Assembly (NCBI GenBank): GCA_046350375.1 | Contig: JAXMAO010000004.1 | Location: 248,001-312,000, forward strand | DNA length: 64,000 nt | Reading direction: 5' to 3' | DNA from: JAXMAO01 sp046350375 | GTDB taxonomy: Bacteria; Planctomycetota; Phycisphaerae; UBA1845; UTPLA1 | Notes under the pieces: model-generated | Database searches by the model: none | What the model saw: only the letters and a program-made list of their open reading frames with translations | What the model was told of the DNA's origin: nothing | Position numbers and translations under genes: made by a program | Part shown: positions 1 through 9,237 of the stretch, piece after piece | Layout: the number at the start of each line of letters is the position of its first letter | Position numbering within the stretch: the stretch's first letter is position 1

Positions 1-1
1 C

Positions 2-253
2 GTGGAGACGGGCGAACCGCCGAGCCTGGGCGGCGAGGACTTCGCCTATTACGCGCAGCGCGTGCCGGCGGCCTTCTGGCGGCTGGGCGTGCGCGACCCG
101 GCAGTTGCGGAGATGCCGGGGCTGCATCATCCGCGGTACGACTTCAACGACGCGGCGCTGCCGATCGGCATCGCGATGCACTGCGCCGTAGTGCAGGAGT
201 TCTTCGCGCGCGGCGGACGGCTGCCGGCCGGGCCGGCTGCGGCGCGCGGCTGA
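2..253 (+). CDS. M20 family metallopeptidase/amidohydrolase, C-terminal fragment
   Basis: This is the last 83 residues of a protein that begins before the window. The stretch GGEDFAYYAQRVPAAFW followed by HHPRYDFND matches the C-terminal catalytic half of M20D amidohydrolases (IAA-amino acid or hippurate hydrolase type), where the Glu-Asp of the GxEDF motif and the following His lie at the metal site. These enzymes remove acyl groups from amino acids or cleave dipeptides in the cytoplasm. The open frame runs from the window edge to TGA at 251-253; the apparent GTG at position 2 is internal. The substrate cannot be told from this fragment. Confidence 0.85.
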   Translation: METGEPPSLGGEDFAYYAQRVPAAFWRLGVRDPAVAEMPGLHHPRYDFNDAALPIGIAMHCAVVQEFFARGGRLPAGPAAARG

Positions 254-339
254 GCGCCGATCGCAGTCGGGCCAGGAGCATCGTTGCCCTGCCGGGACAG
301 GCGCCAACGCGGCGCTTCGCGGCGCGGGCGGCGGTGTTC

Positions 340-345
340 TACAAT
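340..345 (+). promoter_or_regulatory. Candidate -10 element (TACAAT) of the rhodanese gene
   Basis: TACAAT lies 33 bases before the ATG at 378, and an AGGAG ribosome binding site at 365-369 sits 8 bases before the start. No good -35 hexamer is visible at the expected distance. The same -10 form recurs before other genes of this window. Confidence 0.4.
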
Positions 346-377
346 CGGGCCGCACAGAACGCACAGGAGTCAGACGC

Positions 378-722
378 ATGCCGGTTCGCAACGCCGAGTG
401 GGAAGTGTCGGTCGCCGAGGTGAAGCGGGCGCTCGAGTCTGGCGCGCCGCTGCTGCTGATCGACGTGCGCGAGCCGGACGAGCATCGCACCTGCCGCATC
501 GACGGCGCGCTGCTCGTGCCGCTGGGCGAGCTGGCGAACCGCATGGCCGAGCTGAAGCGTCTGGCGGCGGGAAAGACGGTGGTGGCCCACTGCCATCATG
601 GCGGGCGAAGCCTGTCGGCCGCCGCGACGCTGCGCGAGGCGGGGCTGGCGGGCGTGAAGAGCATGGCGGGGGGGATCGACGAGTGGTCAATGCTGATCGA
701 CGCGAGCGTGCCGCGGTATTAG
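378..722 (+). CDS. Rhodanese-like domain protein
   Basis: Single-domain rhodanese of 114 residues. The active-site loop CHHGGRS (C72 to S78) has the cysteine that would carry the persulfide and the Arg near its end, the loop form common in GlpE- and MoeB-associated rhodaneses. The substrate-side motif LLIDVREPDEHR (about 27-38) is also typical. No signal peptide is visible, so it is probably cytoplasmic and handles sulfane sulfur, but the acceptor is unknown. The start is set by AGGAG 8 bases upstream of the ATG. It stands alone, in the same direction as the M20 fragment and converging on the beta-CASP nuclease gene. Confidence 0.88.
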   Translation: MPVRNAEWEVSVAEVKRALESGAPLLLIDVREPDEHRTCRIDGALLVPLGELANRMAELKRLAAGKTVVAHCHHGGRSLSAAATLREAGLAGVKSMAGGIDEWSMLIDASVPRY

Positions 723-857
723 GGCGTTTTTCACGCGCTCATCGCGTTCGCCGGCTGGTCGTGCGGTGAAACGCGGACATACGCTGAAAGCCGGTGCCAC
801 CCAGGGAGGGACGTCGGGACGCTCGCGCAGGCGACGCTTCAGGCATCGCGCCGTGGG

Positions 858-2273
858 TCAACCGTGCCCGGCGCCGTTCAGCTCCACGGTTTCGCCGCGC
901 TGCGGCATGCGGACGTCGCGGTGACCGGCGGCCAGCATTCCCTTTCGCAGCGCGGTCATCGACTCGGGCTCGCCGTGCACGAGGAAGGTCGTGCGGCTGC
1001 GGCCCGCGAGCGGAGTGGTCATTCGCAGCAGCTCATCGCGGTCGGCGTGGCCTGAGAAGCCGTGCAACTGCGTGACGCGTGCCCGCACGGGGTAGTCCTG
1101 CTGGAAGATGCGGACCTTGCGCTCGCCGTCGGCGATCCGCCGGCCGAGGGTGTGCGCGGCCTGGTAGCCGACGAACAGCAGGGTGTTCTTCGGGTCGTGC
1201 ACGTTGTTCTTGAGGTGATGCAGGATGCGCCCGGTTTCGCACATTCCGCTGGCCGAGATGATGACGCACGGCGCGTGGCGGCCGTGCAGCGCCTTGCTTT
1301 CGTCGACGCTGCGGACGTAGTGGCAGCAGGCCGATCCGAGGAAGTCGCCGGCCTCGCGGGCAAACTCGCGGGCGTCGCGGTCGTAGCACTCAGGATGCAG
1401 CCGGAAGACCTCGGTGGCGTCGACCGCCAGCGGACTGTCGACATAGACCGGCAGCTGCGGAATCGTCCCGGTGTGCATCAGCCGCGCCAGCACATAGACG
1501 ACCGCCTGGGTGCGCCCGACCGAGAAGGCCGGCACGATCACCTTTCCGCCGCGGCCGATGGCGTCGCGCATGACGTCGGCGAGCTGTTCGTCGAGGTCGG
1601 TCACGGGCGGGTTCTGCCGCGCACCGTAGGTGGATTCGCAGATGAGATAGTCGGCGGGCGGCAGCGGCGCCGGGTCGCGCAGGATGGGCGAGTTGAATCG
1701 CCCCATGTCGCCGGAGAAGACGATCGTGGTCGGCGGGCGGCCTTCTTCGCGGATGACCAGCTCGATGCCGGCCGAGCCGAGCATGTGTCCGGCCTCGAAG
1801 AAGCGCGCCTGCACACCGCGCCCGGCGGCAAACGGGCGGTCGAGCGGCATGGTCTGAAACAGCCGCAAGACCGTCTCGGCGTCGTGCAGGGTGTAGAGCG
1901 GCTCGACCGGCGGCTCGCCGTGGCGCTGCCGCTTGCGGTTGAGGTATTCGGCGTCTTCCTGCTGAATGTGGGCCGAGTCGGCCAGCATGATATCGCACAG
2001 GTCGCGCGTCGCGGGCGTGGCGAAGATCGGACCGCGGAAGCCGCTGCGCGCCAGCAGCGGCAGTCGCCCGGTGTGATCGGTGTGGGCGTGCGAGACGACG
2101 ACGGCCGAGAGCGCGTCGGGCGCGATCGCGAACTCCTGGTTCTTGCGGTCGGCGTCGGCGCGGTGGCCCTGAAACAGGCCGCAGTCGAGCGCGATCCACT
2201 GCCCGGCCGCGTGGACCAGGTGCATCGACCCCGTCACTTCCTGCGCCGCGCCGTGGAACATCAGTCGTGCCAT
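858..2273 (-). CDS. MBL-fold beta-CASP ribonuclease-like exonuclease (YSH1/CPSF73-like)
   Basis: A 471-residue metallo-beta-lactamase-fold protein. The zinc motif HAHTDH is at about 62-67, a second ligand region GHMLGSAGIEL lies near 163-173, the beta-CASP insert follows, and the closing GFSGHADRDEL is near 426-436. This order is that of bacterial beta-CASP RNases related to eukaryotic CPSF73, so a role in RNA processing or turnover is expected. The ATG is preceded by AGGGAG. The gene begins 9 bases after the stop codon of the upstream ligase-like gene and is probably co-transcribed with it. Substrate specificity cannot be read from the sequence. Confidence 0.88.
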   Translation of the reverse strand: MARLMFHGAAQEVTGSMHLVHAAGQWIALDCGLFQGHRADADRKNQEFAIAPDALSAVVVSHAHTDHTGRLPLLARSGFRGPIFATPATRDLCDIMLADSAHIQQEDAEYLNRKRQRHGEPPVEPLYTLHDAETVLRLFQTMPLDRPFAAGRGVQARFFEAGHMLGSAGIELVIREEGRPPTTIVFSGDMGRFNSPILRDPAPLPPADYLICESTYGARQNPPVTDLDEQLADVMRDAIGRGGKVIVPAFSVGRTQAVVYVLARLMHTGTIPQLPVYVDSPLAVDATEVFRLHPECYDRDAREFAREAGDFLGSACCHYVRSVDESKALHGRHAPCVIISASGMCETGRILHHLKNNVHDPKNTLLFVGYQAAHTLGRRIADGERKVRIFQQDYPVRARVTQLHGFSGHADRDELLRMTTPLAGRSRTTFLVHGEPESMTALRKGMLAAGHRDVRMPQRGETVELNGAGHG

Positions 2274-2282
2274 GTCATCTCC

Positions 2283-4898
2283 CTATCGCGCTGTGCCGGA
2301 CTGGGCCAACTCGACGATGCGATCGTAATGGCTCGGACGCCGCTCGGCCGGCAGCGGCCCGAACAGCACCACCAGCTCACGCGCGAGCGCGACGGCCAGC
2401 GCCTGCATGCCCGCGGGCGTGCGGGCGTCCGGCGGCAGGGCCGAGTAGGCCCGCAGCTCGAGCCCGCGCTCGCGACCGACCGCCATCCGCAGCAGGCACG
2501 AGACGCGCCACATCCGCCGCAGCGCGTCGGGCAGCTCGGTCGGAACGACCTGTCCGCCGACGTATTCGCCCGCCGGGTCCGGCCGGCGGAGTTCCTCGAA
2601 CTCGATGCCCATGACGGCGAAACGCTCGGCGACGAGGATGGCGTCGAGGGCGGCGGCGTAGTCACCGGGATCAGCCCGGAAGCGCAGCTCGGCGGCGGTG
2701 GTCCAGGCCTCGGCCTCGGCTTCGCTGCGGCGGCGGTGCGGATTGGCCTGGTCGAAGAGGCGGCGATAGGCCTCGGCGGCCAGCATCTGCGCCGCGCTGG
2801 CGCCGCGCAGGTCGCCGGCGCGGACGCGGCGCACGGCCTCGACGCGCAGCACCTCGGGCGCGAGCGGGTCGCGCCAGGCCGGCTCGCTGCCGCGCGCCAG
2901 GTCCACTTGCGCGGCGGCGACCCGCGCCGCCCAGGCGGCGGCGGTCGGGGCGTCGGCCAGCGCGGCCGCGCTCACGCGGGCCGACTCGGACGAGAAGGCG
3001 GCGTCGCGCAGCGCGCGGCAGACGTGCTCGAGCCGCTGGCCGGGCGGCTCGTCGTCGTACATCGCCACCAGCAGGTTGGCGCCGGCGTCGTAGGGATTCA
3101 GCGTGGCCAGGTGGTGGGAGAGGATGCGCCGCGCGTCGTCGCGGCGACCGGTGCGGTAGAGCAGGTCGCCGTAGCGCCCGGCGACTTCCGGGTAGGCGGG
3201 GCAGAGCGAGTAGACATCATCCCAGGCCGCGCTCGCGGCGGCCACGTCGTCGTCGGCGGGCTGGCTGGCGGCGCCGGGCGGGCGCGATCGAACGATGCCG
3301 GCGCAGGCGGTCGCCAGGTCGACGCGCGCGGCGAGCGACTCGGTGGCTCCGAGGCGCGTGACGGCGATGCGTAGCGCGGCGGCGGCGGCGCGGTCGTCGC
3401 GCCCCAGCGCGGCGCGGCCGCGGGCATGGAAGAGCGTCGCGAAGAGGTCGTTGGCCAGCAGCAGCGCCAGGCCAAGGGCCAGTCCGCCGGCAGCCAGTTG
3501 CAGCACGCCGGTCCGCCGCGGCACGCGCCAGCCGCCCGCGCCGCGCGCCACGCCGCCCAGCGACAGCCCGGCGCCGACCAGCACCCAGTACCAGACCGGC
3601 AGGTTGGCGTAGCGCAGGTTGACGCTGGCCGCCTCGGAGATCAGCAGCGCCGCCAATGCAGCGGCCACCAGCGCCGCGAGGCCGCGCGGCGCGGGCGCCG
3701 CTCTGCGGGCCAGCGCGACGAGCGTGGCGATCAGTGCCGCGACCGGCAGCGCCGCGTAGGCCGCGCCGCCGGGCAGACCGAGCTCGTACGCGGCTTGCAG
3801 CCACTCGTTGTGGGCCGATGGCTCGAGCGTGCCGTGCAGCGGGTGGGGCATTTCGGCGCGGGCCCGCGACAGGCCGGTGGTGGCGCGGCAGACGAAGGCA
3901 TCCGGCCCGACGCCGAGCAGCCAGTGACCGGGCAGCTCTGAGGCGATGAACCGCCAGTAGGCGTAGCGGACCGACAGCGAGCCGCTGCGCGGACCGCGCG
4001 TGGTGCTCCAGCCGACGAAGGCAACGCCGGCCAGCAGTGCGGCCGCGGCTGCACCGACGGCGATCCAGCGCGCCCGGCCGCTGCGCCCGATCCGTCGCCA
4101 CGTCAGCGGCGCCACGCCGGCGATCAGTCCGCCCGCCAGCGCCAGCCACGCGCCGCGGCGTTCGCAGATGAGCACCGAGCCTGTCGCCGCGGCGACCAGG
4201 GCGATTGCCACGAGCAGGCGGCCCCACGGCCGGCGCGCCGGTTGCCCGGCCGGCGACGGCGCCGTCAGCGTGGCGATGAGCCAGGCCGCGCCCGCGGCCG
4301 ACCAGATCGCCCCGAACGCGGCGGTCGGTGCGATCGGGCCGATCGGCCAGCGGAAGTAGCGAATGCCGAGCGCGGCACGATGGGCGTAGGCGGCCGCCAG
4401 AGCGGCAGCGGCGACTCCGGCCGCGGCGCCCGCCAGCCGCGCGAGCGTGCGCGGGTCGATCCGCGCGATCAAAATTGCCAGCAGCGCGCCGCCGGCAACG
4501 TTGACGAGCCAGCCGCGCGAGAGGGTCCACGTGCCGTTCCATGCGGCCGACGCGATGGCCGCGACCACGATCGCCAGCGCCAGCGCATCGCAGCGATGCA
4601 GTTGCAGCGGCGCGGCGGATCGGCGGGCGGCGCGGCCGGCCAGCAGCCCGGCGCATGCCAGCAGGATCGCATAGGCGCGGAGGTCGGTCGGCGCGACCGT
4701 CGCCAGCGGCAGGGTGAGCAGGTGATCGACGGTGCCCAGCGTCGGGCCCATCAGTTGCCGGGCGGCGCCGCTGTTGGGCCCCTGAGAGAAGAACAGCACT
4801 CCCAGCGCCAGCGTCATCGCGAGCCACAGCGGCGCGAACCAGCCGGCGGAGCGGGGCGCGGCGGCGTCGGCGGGCAGCGGGGGCGTGGCGGACGTCAT
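2283..4898 (-). CDS. O-antigen ligase-like (Wzy_C) polytopic membrane protein with long C-terminal soluble region
   Basis: A protein of 871 residues. About the first 500 are rich in hydrophobic segments; the large periplasmic loop carries GVGPDAF and AHNEWLQAAYELGLPG, which are hallmarks of the Wzy_C/O-antigen ligase family (including WaaL, Wzy and PglL/PilO-type oligosaccharyltransferases). The last about 350 residues are Ala-rich, helical and TPR-like. Such enzymes transfer lipid-linked glycans to lipid A core, to other glycans or to proteins; the acceptor here is unknown. It is a clear tandem paralogue of the next gene upstream (shared RWPIGP segment, GPDxFVC loop and the VVPTELPD segment near the C-terminus). 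ATG start at 4898. Confidence 0.82.
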   Translation of the reverse strand: MTSATPPLPADAAAPRSAGWFAPLWLAMTLALGVLFFSQGPNSGAARQLMGPTLGTVDHLLTLPLATVAPTDLRAYAILLACAGLLAGRAARRSAAPLQLHRCDALALAIVVAAIASAAWNGTWTLSRGWLVNVAGGALLAILIARIDPRTLARLAGAAAGVAAAALAAAYAHRAALGIRYFRWPIGPIAPTAAFGAIWSAAGAAWLIATLTAPSPAGQPARRPWGRLLVAIALVAAATGSVLICERRGAWLALAGGLIAGVAPLTWRRIGRSGRARWIAVGAAAAALLAGVAFVGWSTTRGPRSGSLSVRYAYWRFIASELPGHWLLGVGPDAFVCRATTGLSRARAEMPHPLHGTLEPSAHNEWLQAAYELGLPGGAAYAALPVAALIATLVALARRAAPAPRGLAALVAAALAALLISEAASVNLRYANLPVWYWVLVGAGLSLGGVARGAGGWRVPRRTGVLQLAAGGLALGLALLLANDLFATLFHARGRAALGRDDRAAAAALRIAVTRLGATESLAARVDLATACAGIVRSRPPGAASQPADDDVAAASAAWDDVYSLCPAYPEVAGRYGDLLYRTGRRDDARRILSHHLATLNPYDAGANLLVAMYDDEPPGQRLEHVCRALRDAAFSSESARVSAAALADAPTAAAWAARVAAAQVDLARGSEPAWRDPLAPEVLRVEAVRRVRAGDLRGASAAQMLAAEAYRRLFDQANPHRRRSEAEAEAWTTAAELRFRADPGDYAAALDAILVAERFAVMGIEFEELRRPDPAGEYVGGQVVPTELPDALRRMWRVSCLLRMAVGRERGLELRAYSALPPDARTPAGMQALAVALARELVVLFGPLPAERRPSHYDRIVELAQSGTAR

Positions 4899-4974
4899 GG
4901 CGCGAGCCTACAGAGAAAAGCGCCGCGGCTCCAATCCGCGCGGCGCGTGCAAAGGCGAAACGGTCCTGCGGCGC

Positions 4975-7622
4975 TCAGCGCGGCGGCTGCGGCGCCGTTG
5001 CGGCCAGCCGCTCGAGCTCGGCGAATCTCGCGGGCCTTTGTTCGCGCGGCAGCGGACGAAAGGCGTCGATCAGCTCGCGTGCCAGCACGCGCGGAGCGCC
5101 GCGCGCTGTTCGGCGTCGCGGGCGTCGCCCGGCAGCGCCGCGGCCAGGCGCCATTCCATGCCGCGGCTCGCCCGGCCGCCAGCCGCAGCCTGGCCGAGAG
5201 TCGCCACACGGGGCGCAGTTCGTCGGGCAGCTCGGTCGGCACGACCGCGCCCAAGCACGAACTCGCTGTCGGCCGACGGGTGTGAGAGCTCGTCGAACTC
5301 GATCCCGAGCACGGCGAAGCGCTCGGCGTCGATCGCGCGGTCGAGCGCGGCCGGCCAGAAAGCCGGGCTGGCGCGGAACTGGTAATCGGCGGCGCGGAAG
5401 AGCGTGTCGCACTCGGCGGCGTGCGCGCGGCGGACCGGGGCGTGATCGGCGAAGAGTTGCACGATCGCGTCGGCCGCCAGCGACTGGGTTCGCGCGGCGG
5501 CCGCCCAGTCGCCGCGGGCCGCGGCGCAGGCGGCGTCGAGCCGCAGCACCTCGGGCGAGAGCGGATCGGCCCATTCGCGGCGCGGTGTGGTGGCCAGGTC
5601 GGCGGCGGCCTGCCGAACGCGGGCCTGCCAGGCCGCGCGGGCGGGCGCGTCGGCCAGCGCGGCGGACGCGATGCGGACGGCGGCGTCGGTGGTCGCGGCG
5701 GCACGCAGCGCGCGGACGCAGGCGTCGAGCCGCGCGGTCGGCGCGGGCGCGAACTCTCCGGCCCACAGCTCGTTGGTCGGCCCGTCGTACGGGTCGATCG
5801 ACTCAATCGTTTCGCGGGCGATCTGTCGCGCGGCGTCGCGGTGGCCGGCGGCGAACTCGACCGCGGCCCACTGTCCGCCGAGGCCGGGGTATCCGCGGCA
5901 GCGCTCGGCGACGGATCGCCACGCCGCGACGGCGCGCGGCCAATTTGCAGCGAACGATGTCGAGTCGCCCGCCGCAGCGCCGCCGGATTCGCCGTACAGC
6001 GCGGCGATCGTCTCGGCCTGCGCCAGGTGGACGTGCGCGGTCAGCCAGTCGGCCGCGCCGCTGCGCGATGCAGCCGCGCGCAGCACGGCGGCGCTGCGCC
6101 CGTCGCCGCGCGCCAGCAGCACCCGGCCGCGGGCGTGGGCGCCGAGTGCCGCGGCGTCGCGCCACATCCACGCGCCCAAGGCCAGCGCCAGCGCGGCCGC
6201 CGCGGCGCGACGCAGCCGCAGTCCGCGCGGGGTCGATCCGGCCGGCGACGCCGTCGCATCGGCGCGCAGCATCGCCAGACCCAGGCCGAGCCAGGTCCAG
6301 TACCACACCGGCAGCACCGCGCCGCGCAGGTTCACGCTGCTGGCCTCGTTCACGACGATCGCCAGCAGCGCGCCGGCCAGCGTCAGGCGCGGACCGCCTG
6401 TTCGTCGCCGCAGCAGTCCGACGACGACGCCCGCCGGCAGCAGAAGGTAGATGGCCCCCGCCGGCAGACCGAGCTCGTAGGCCGCCTGAAGCCATTCACA
6501 GTGGGCCGCCGGCTCGAGCGCGCCGTGCAGTTCGTGCGGACGCTCGGCGCGCTGCCGCGCCAGGCCAGTGGTGACGTCGCAGACGAACTGGTCCGGGCCG
6601 ATGCCGACCAGCCAGGCGCGACCGGCGTGCTGCGCGACGAAGCGCCAGTAGGCGAGCCGCAGCGCCAGCGAGCCGTCGGCGGCTGGCGCGGCAGAGCGGA
6701 CTCGATGCGCGGCCCAGCCGCCGCCGCACGTGATTGCCAGCAGCGCCAGCGCGACGGCCGCGCGACGGCGCCACTCGGCGCGGACGCGCTCGACCCCCCA
6801 CGCGCCGGCCGCGCCGCCGGCGCCGGCCGCCAGGCCGAGCAGGGCGCCCCGCCGACCGGCGACCAGCGTCAGCGTCAGCGCGGCCGCGCCGCACAGCGCG
6901 ACGAGCAGCGCGCGGCGCGTGGCGCGGGCCGTCCGTGGAACGCCGCCGTCCAGAAGCGCGCCGATCGCCGAAGCCGACCAGGCCGAGCCCAGTCCGGCGC
7001 AGAGCGTGACCGGACCGATCGGCCAGCGGACGAACCGCAGATCGAGCGCGGCGCGGTGCCAGAGCGCCAGCGCGACGGCGAGCAGCGCGACGACCCGCGC
7101 CAGCGCGAGGGTGCGCTCGACCGCCGCGATCGACAGTCGCCTTCCGAGCAGCGCCGCCCAACCGACGCCCAGCGCCAGGCGGACGATCCAGCCGAGCGAG
7201 AGCGGCAGCGTGCCGCGCACGGCCGCGACCGCCAGCGACGCGGCGACCAGGGCCGCGCCGAGTGTTTCAAACCAATTGCGGGAAGGCGCGGCGGCCGGGC
7301 GGCGCCCGGTCAGCGCGGTCCACACGAGCAGGGCCGCGAGGCCGGCCGGCAGCACGAACGCGCGGACATCGGCCGGACTGATCCAGGCGGCTGGGATCGT
7401 CAGCAGCCGTGCCACGGTGCTCAGCGGCGCGGGCATGGGCGGGCCGGGGTCGCCGGCCAGGGCGTTCAGCGACAGCAGCGACGCGGCCAGCACCAGGGCG
7501 ATCGCGACCGGGCCGAGCCCCGGGTGGAGCGACGACGCAGACGGGAGCGTGGTGTCGGGCGATTCTCCGCGCGGCGAACCGCGGCGCCGGTCGGGCTGGC
7601 TGGGCTGGCGGTCGCGCGGCAC
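4975..7622 (-). pseudogene. O-antigen ligase-like (Wzy_C) membrane protein, paralogue of its neighbour, with three frame disruptions at the 3' end
   Basis: One frame runs from a GTG at 7622 to a stop at 5070, giving 850 residues that match the downstream paralogue: multiple membrane segments, GIGPDQFVC, AHCEWLQAAYELGLPAG, then a helical Ala-rich tail. Near the end the reading frame must change three times to keep matching the paralogue: close to 5255 (an extra G in a GGG run), close to 5175 (one base missing) and close to 5090 (one base missing). With these corrected the protein continues with VVPTELPDELRPVWR and ARELIDAFRPLP and ends at 4975, about 880 residues. It may be a decaying gene or an intact gene with consensus errors; the run-length nature of the first change favours error. 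Confidence 0.75.
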
Positions 7623-7671
7623 GCGCGCAGCATACCCCGGCGGCGGGGCGTGCCAAGCGTGTCGCGGCCGG

Positions 7672-8628
7672 TCAGCGCTCGATGACCCAGCCCTGCTCGG
7701 TCAGGGGCAGGTTATCGATGCGCCAGCCGGCGCCGCGGATCATGACGCTGCGGACATCGGCCAGGCCGGGCGGAAAGGCGAGCACGGCGTCGAGCGCGTC
7801 GTTGGCGTGTCGCAGGGTGACGGTGCGGACGTTGCCGTCGCACAGCAGCAGGTTGAACTGGCTGCCGGGGCCGTGCCAGCCGGGCACGTCGAGCGGCGTG
7901 GGCGCGAGCGCGCCGCCGGAGGCGTCCTGGGCCTCGCGCGTCGAGAGATAGGCCTGCGCGAAGCGCGTCTCGTAGAAGAGGGTCAGTTCCGACGCCGCGA
8001 GCATGGTGCTGGCGGGGCGCATGAACGATCCGAAGCGCCGCGCGACCAGCGCGTCGCCGGATCGATCGGCGAACCACAGAAAGTCGCCCTGGTAGCTGGT
8101 GCCCTTGGCGTCGGTCATCGATCGGCCGATCACCTCGGCGGCGGCGTCGGCATCGCACGGGGCGGGGTCGACGTAGCTCGGGGTGTAGTTGGGGTTGGGC
8201 TGTGCGCCGGTATCGGCCGGGCAGCGATACTCGGCGAAGCGAGCGGCGTCGCTCATCGCCGGGCCGCTCTGGGCCAGGTTGAACGGCCGGCGCGCCGCGC
8301 CCAGGTGCATTGGAATGGGGGAGCGCGACGAGTTTTCGCCGCAGGCGCCATCGGCGCCGCCGTAGTCCCACGCGCCCAGGCCGAGCCAGGCCAGTTCGCC
8401 CGACGGCGACTGTGGATGGAGGATGCCGCGCGGATCGGTGGCGGCATAGCCGGCGGCGTGCTGGCCGAGGACTTTTAGCTGGCTGATGCACTTGAGTCGC
8501 AGTCCGCCGCGCCGGCCGGCCGAGAGGGTGGGGATGAGGATGCCGAGCAGGAGCCCGATGACGGCGGCCGCGACCAGCACCTCGACGAGCGAGGCCGCTG
8601 CGCGGAGTTGTGCTCGCCGGCTGGTCAC
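7672..8628 (-). CDS. Prepilin-like secreted protein (divergent N-terminal methylation site)
   Basis: A protein of 318 residues (GTG start), paralogous to the two larger prepilin-like proteins upstream. The N-terminus has RAAASLVEVLV followed by a hydrophobic stretch, so Glu at +5 is kept if cleavage follows an Ala, but FTLIE is degenerate. The body shares GILHPQ, LGAWDYGG, CPAD, SYQGDFLWF, RFGSFMRP, LTLFYETRFAQAYLSTRE and PGWHG...CDGNV with its paralogues. Type IV prepilins and type II pseudopilins are inserted in the inner membrane and assembled into fibres after processing by a PilD-like peptidase. Only 49 bases separate its stop from the second ligase-like gene, so they are probably one transcript. 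Confidence 0.75.
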   Translation of the reverse strand: MTSRRAQLRAAASLVEVLVAAAVIGLLLGILIPTLSAGRRGGLRLKCISQLKVLGQHAAGYAATDPRGILHPQSPSGELAWLGLGAWDYGGADGACGENSSRSPIPMHLGAARRPFNLAQSGPAMSDAARFAEYRCPADTGAQPNPNYTPSYVDPAPCDADAAAEVIGRSMTDAKGTSYQGDFLWFADRSGDALVARRFGSFMRPASTMLAASELTLFYETRFAQAYLSTREAQDASGGALAPTPLDVPGWHGPGSQFNLLLCDGNVRTVTLRHANDALDAVLAFPPGLADVRSVMIRGAGWRIDNLPLTEQGWVIER

Positions 8629-8734
8629 CGCCGTGCTCCGCAGGGAGGGTGTGAGGACTGCGCGGCCGGAAGTCGCATTCGGGCCGACGCAGGATCCTAT
8701 GCGTGGCCGCCCGCGCGCCGGCCGGTCGGTGCAC

Positions 8735-8766
8735 GAAAAAGAAACGACCCGCCGCGGGGCGGGTCG
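8735..8766 (-). terminator. Rho-independent terminator downstream of the small membrane protein gene
   Basis: A perfect 9-bp stem (8745-8753 with 8758-8766) with a 4-base loop is followed, in the minus direction, by a T-rich run at 8744-8735 (TTTCTTTTTC). It lies 36 bases after the stop codon at 8803. Confidence 0.85.
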
Positions 8767-8802
8767 AGTCAGGTCGATTGAGGACCGAACCGGCGCGATC
8801 CG

Positions 8803-9144
8803 CTAGGACGGCTTCTCAAAGGCGGCGGTGCGTTTCGGCTTGCGCTTGGCGACCGGCACCTCTTCCTCGGGCTGGGCGGCGGGCGCGGGTTCGACGGCGC
8901 CTTCCGCCGATTTCGCTTCGCTGTCACCCTTGGGCGCGTTCTCGAGGCCGCCGCCCTCGTCCGACTCAACCGGCTTGGGCTTCTCAGCCACGCCTGCTTT
9001 GCGGAGTTGTTCGGTGTACTGCTGCTCGGGCGTGCCGCTGCGGGTGTAGAAGAAGATGCCGCCCGCGACCAGCAAGATGCCGCCGGCGATGATCAGTTTC
9101 ATCATTCCACCGCCGCCAGAATCGCCACCGCCGCTCTTTGCCAT
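8803..9144 (-). CDS. Small single-pass membrane protein, unknown function
   Basis: A 113-residue protein that I do not recognise. After a short Gly-rich cytoplasmic start it has one membrane segment (about 15-33, KLIIAGGILLVAGGIFFY), then a polar tail rich in Glu, Pro and Lys with a short basic patch (KRKPKR) near the end. ATG start. It sits between prepilin-like genes on the same strand and is followed by a strong terminator, so it may be the last gene of the upstream transcript. A link to pilin-like export is possible by position only. Confidence 0.65.
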   Translation of the reverse strand: MAKSGGGDSGGGGMMKLIIAGGILLVAGGIFFYTRSGTPEQQYTEQLRKAGVAEKPKPVESDEGGGLENAPKGDSEAKSAEGAVEPAPAAQPEEEVPVAKRKPKRTAAFEKPS

Positions 9145-9237
9145 GATGACCCAGCCTTTCTGTGGGTGCGAAGGTTAGACGCGGGATCGCGGCCGGTCAA
9201 CGTGCCCCGGCGTGGCCCGCGTGAACCGGGATTGAGG

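Noticed and set aside
1062..3374. A 770-residue plus-strand open frame over the beta-CASP nuclease and ligase genes
   Set aside because: It spans two well-supported genes on the other strand and has no motif or start signal.
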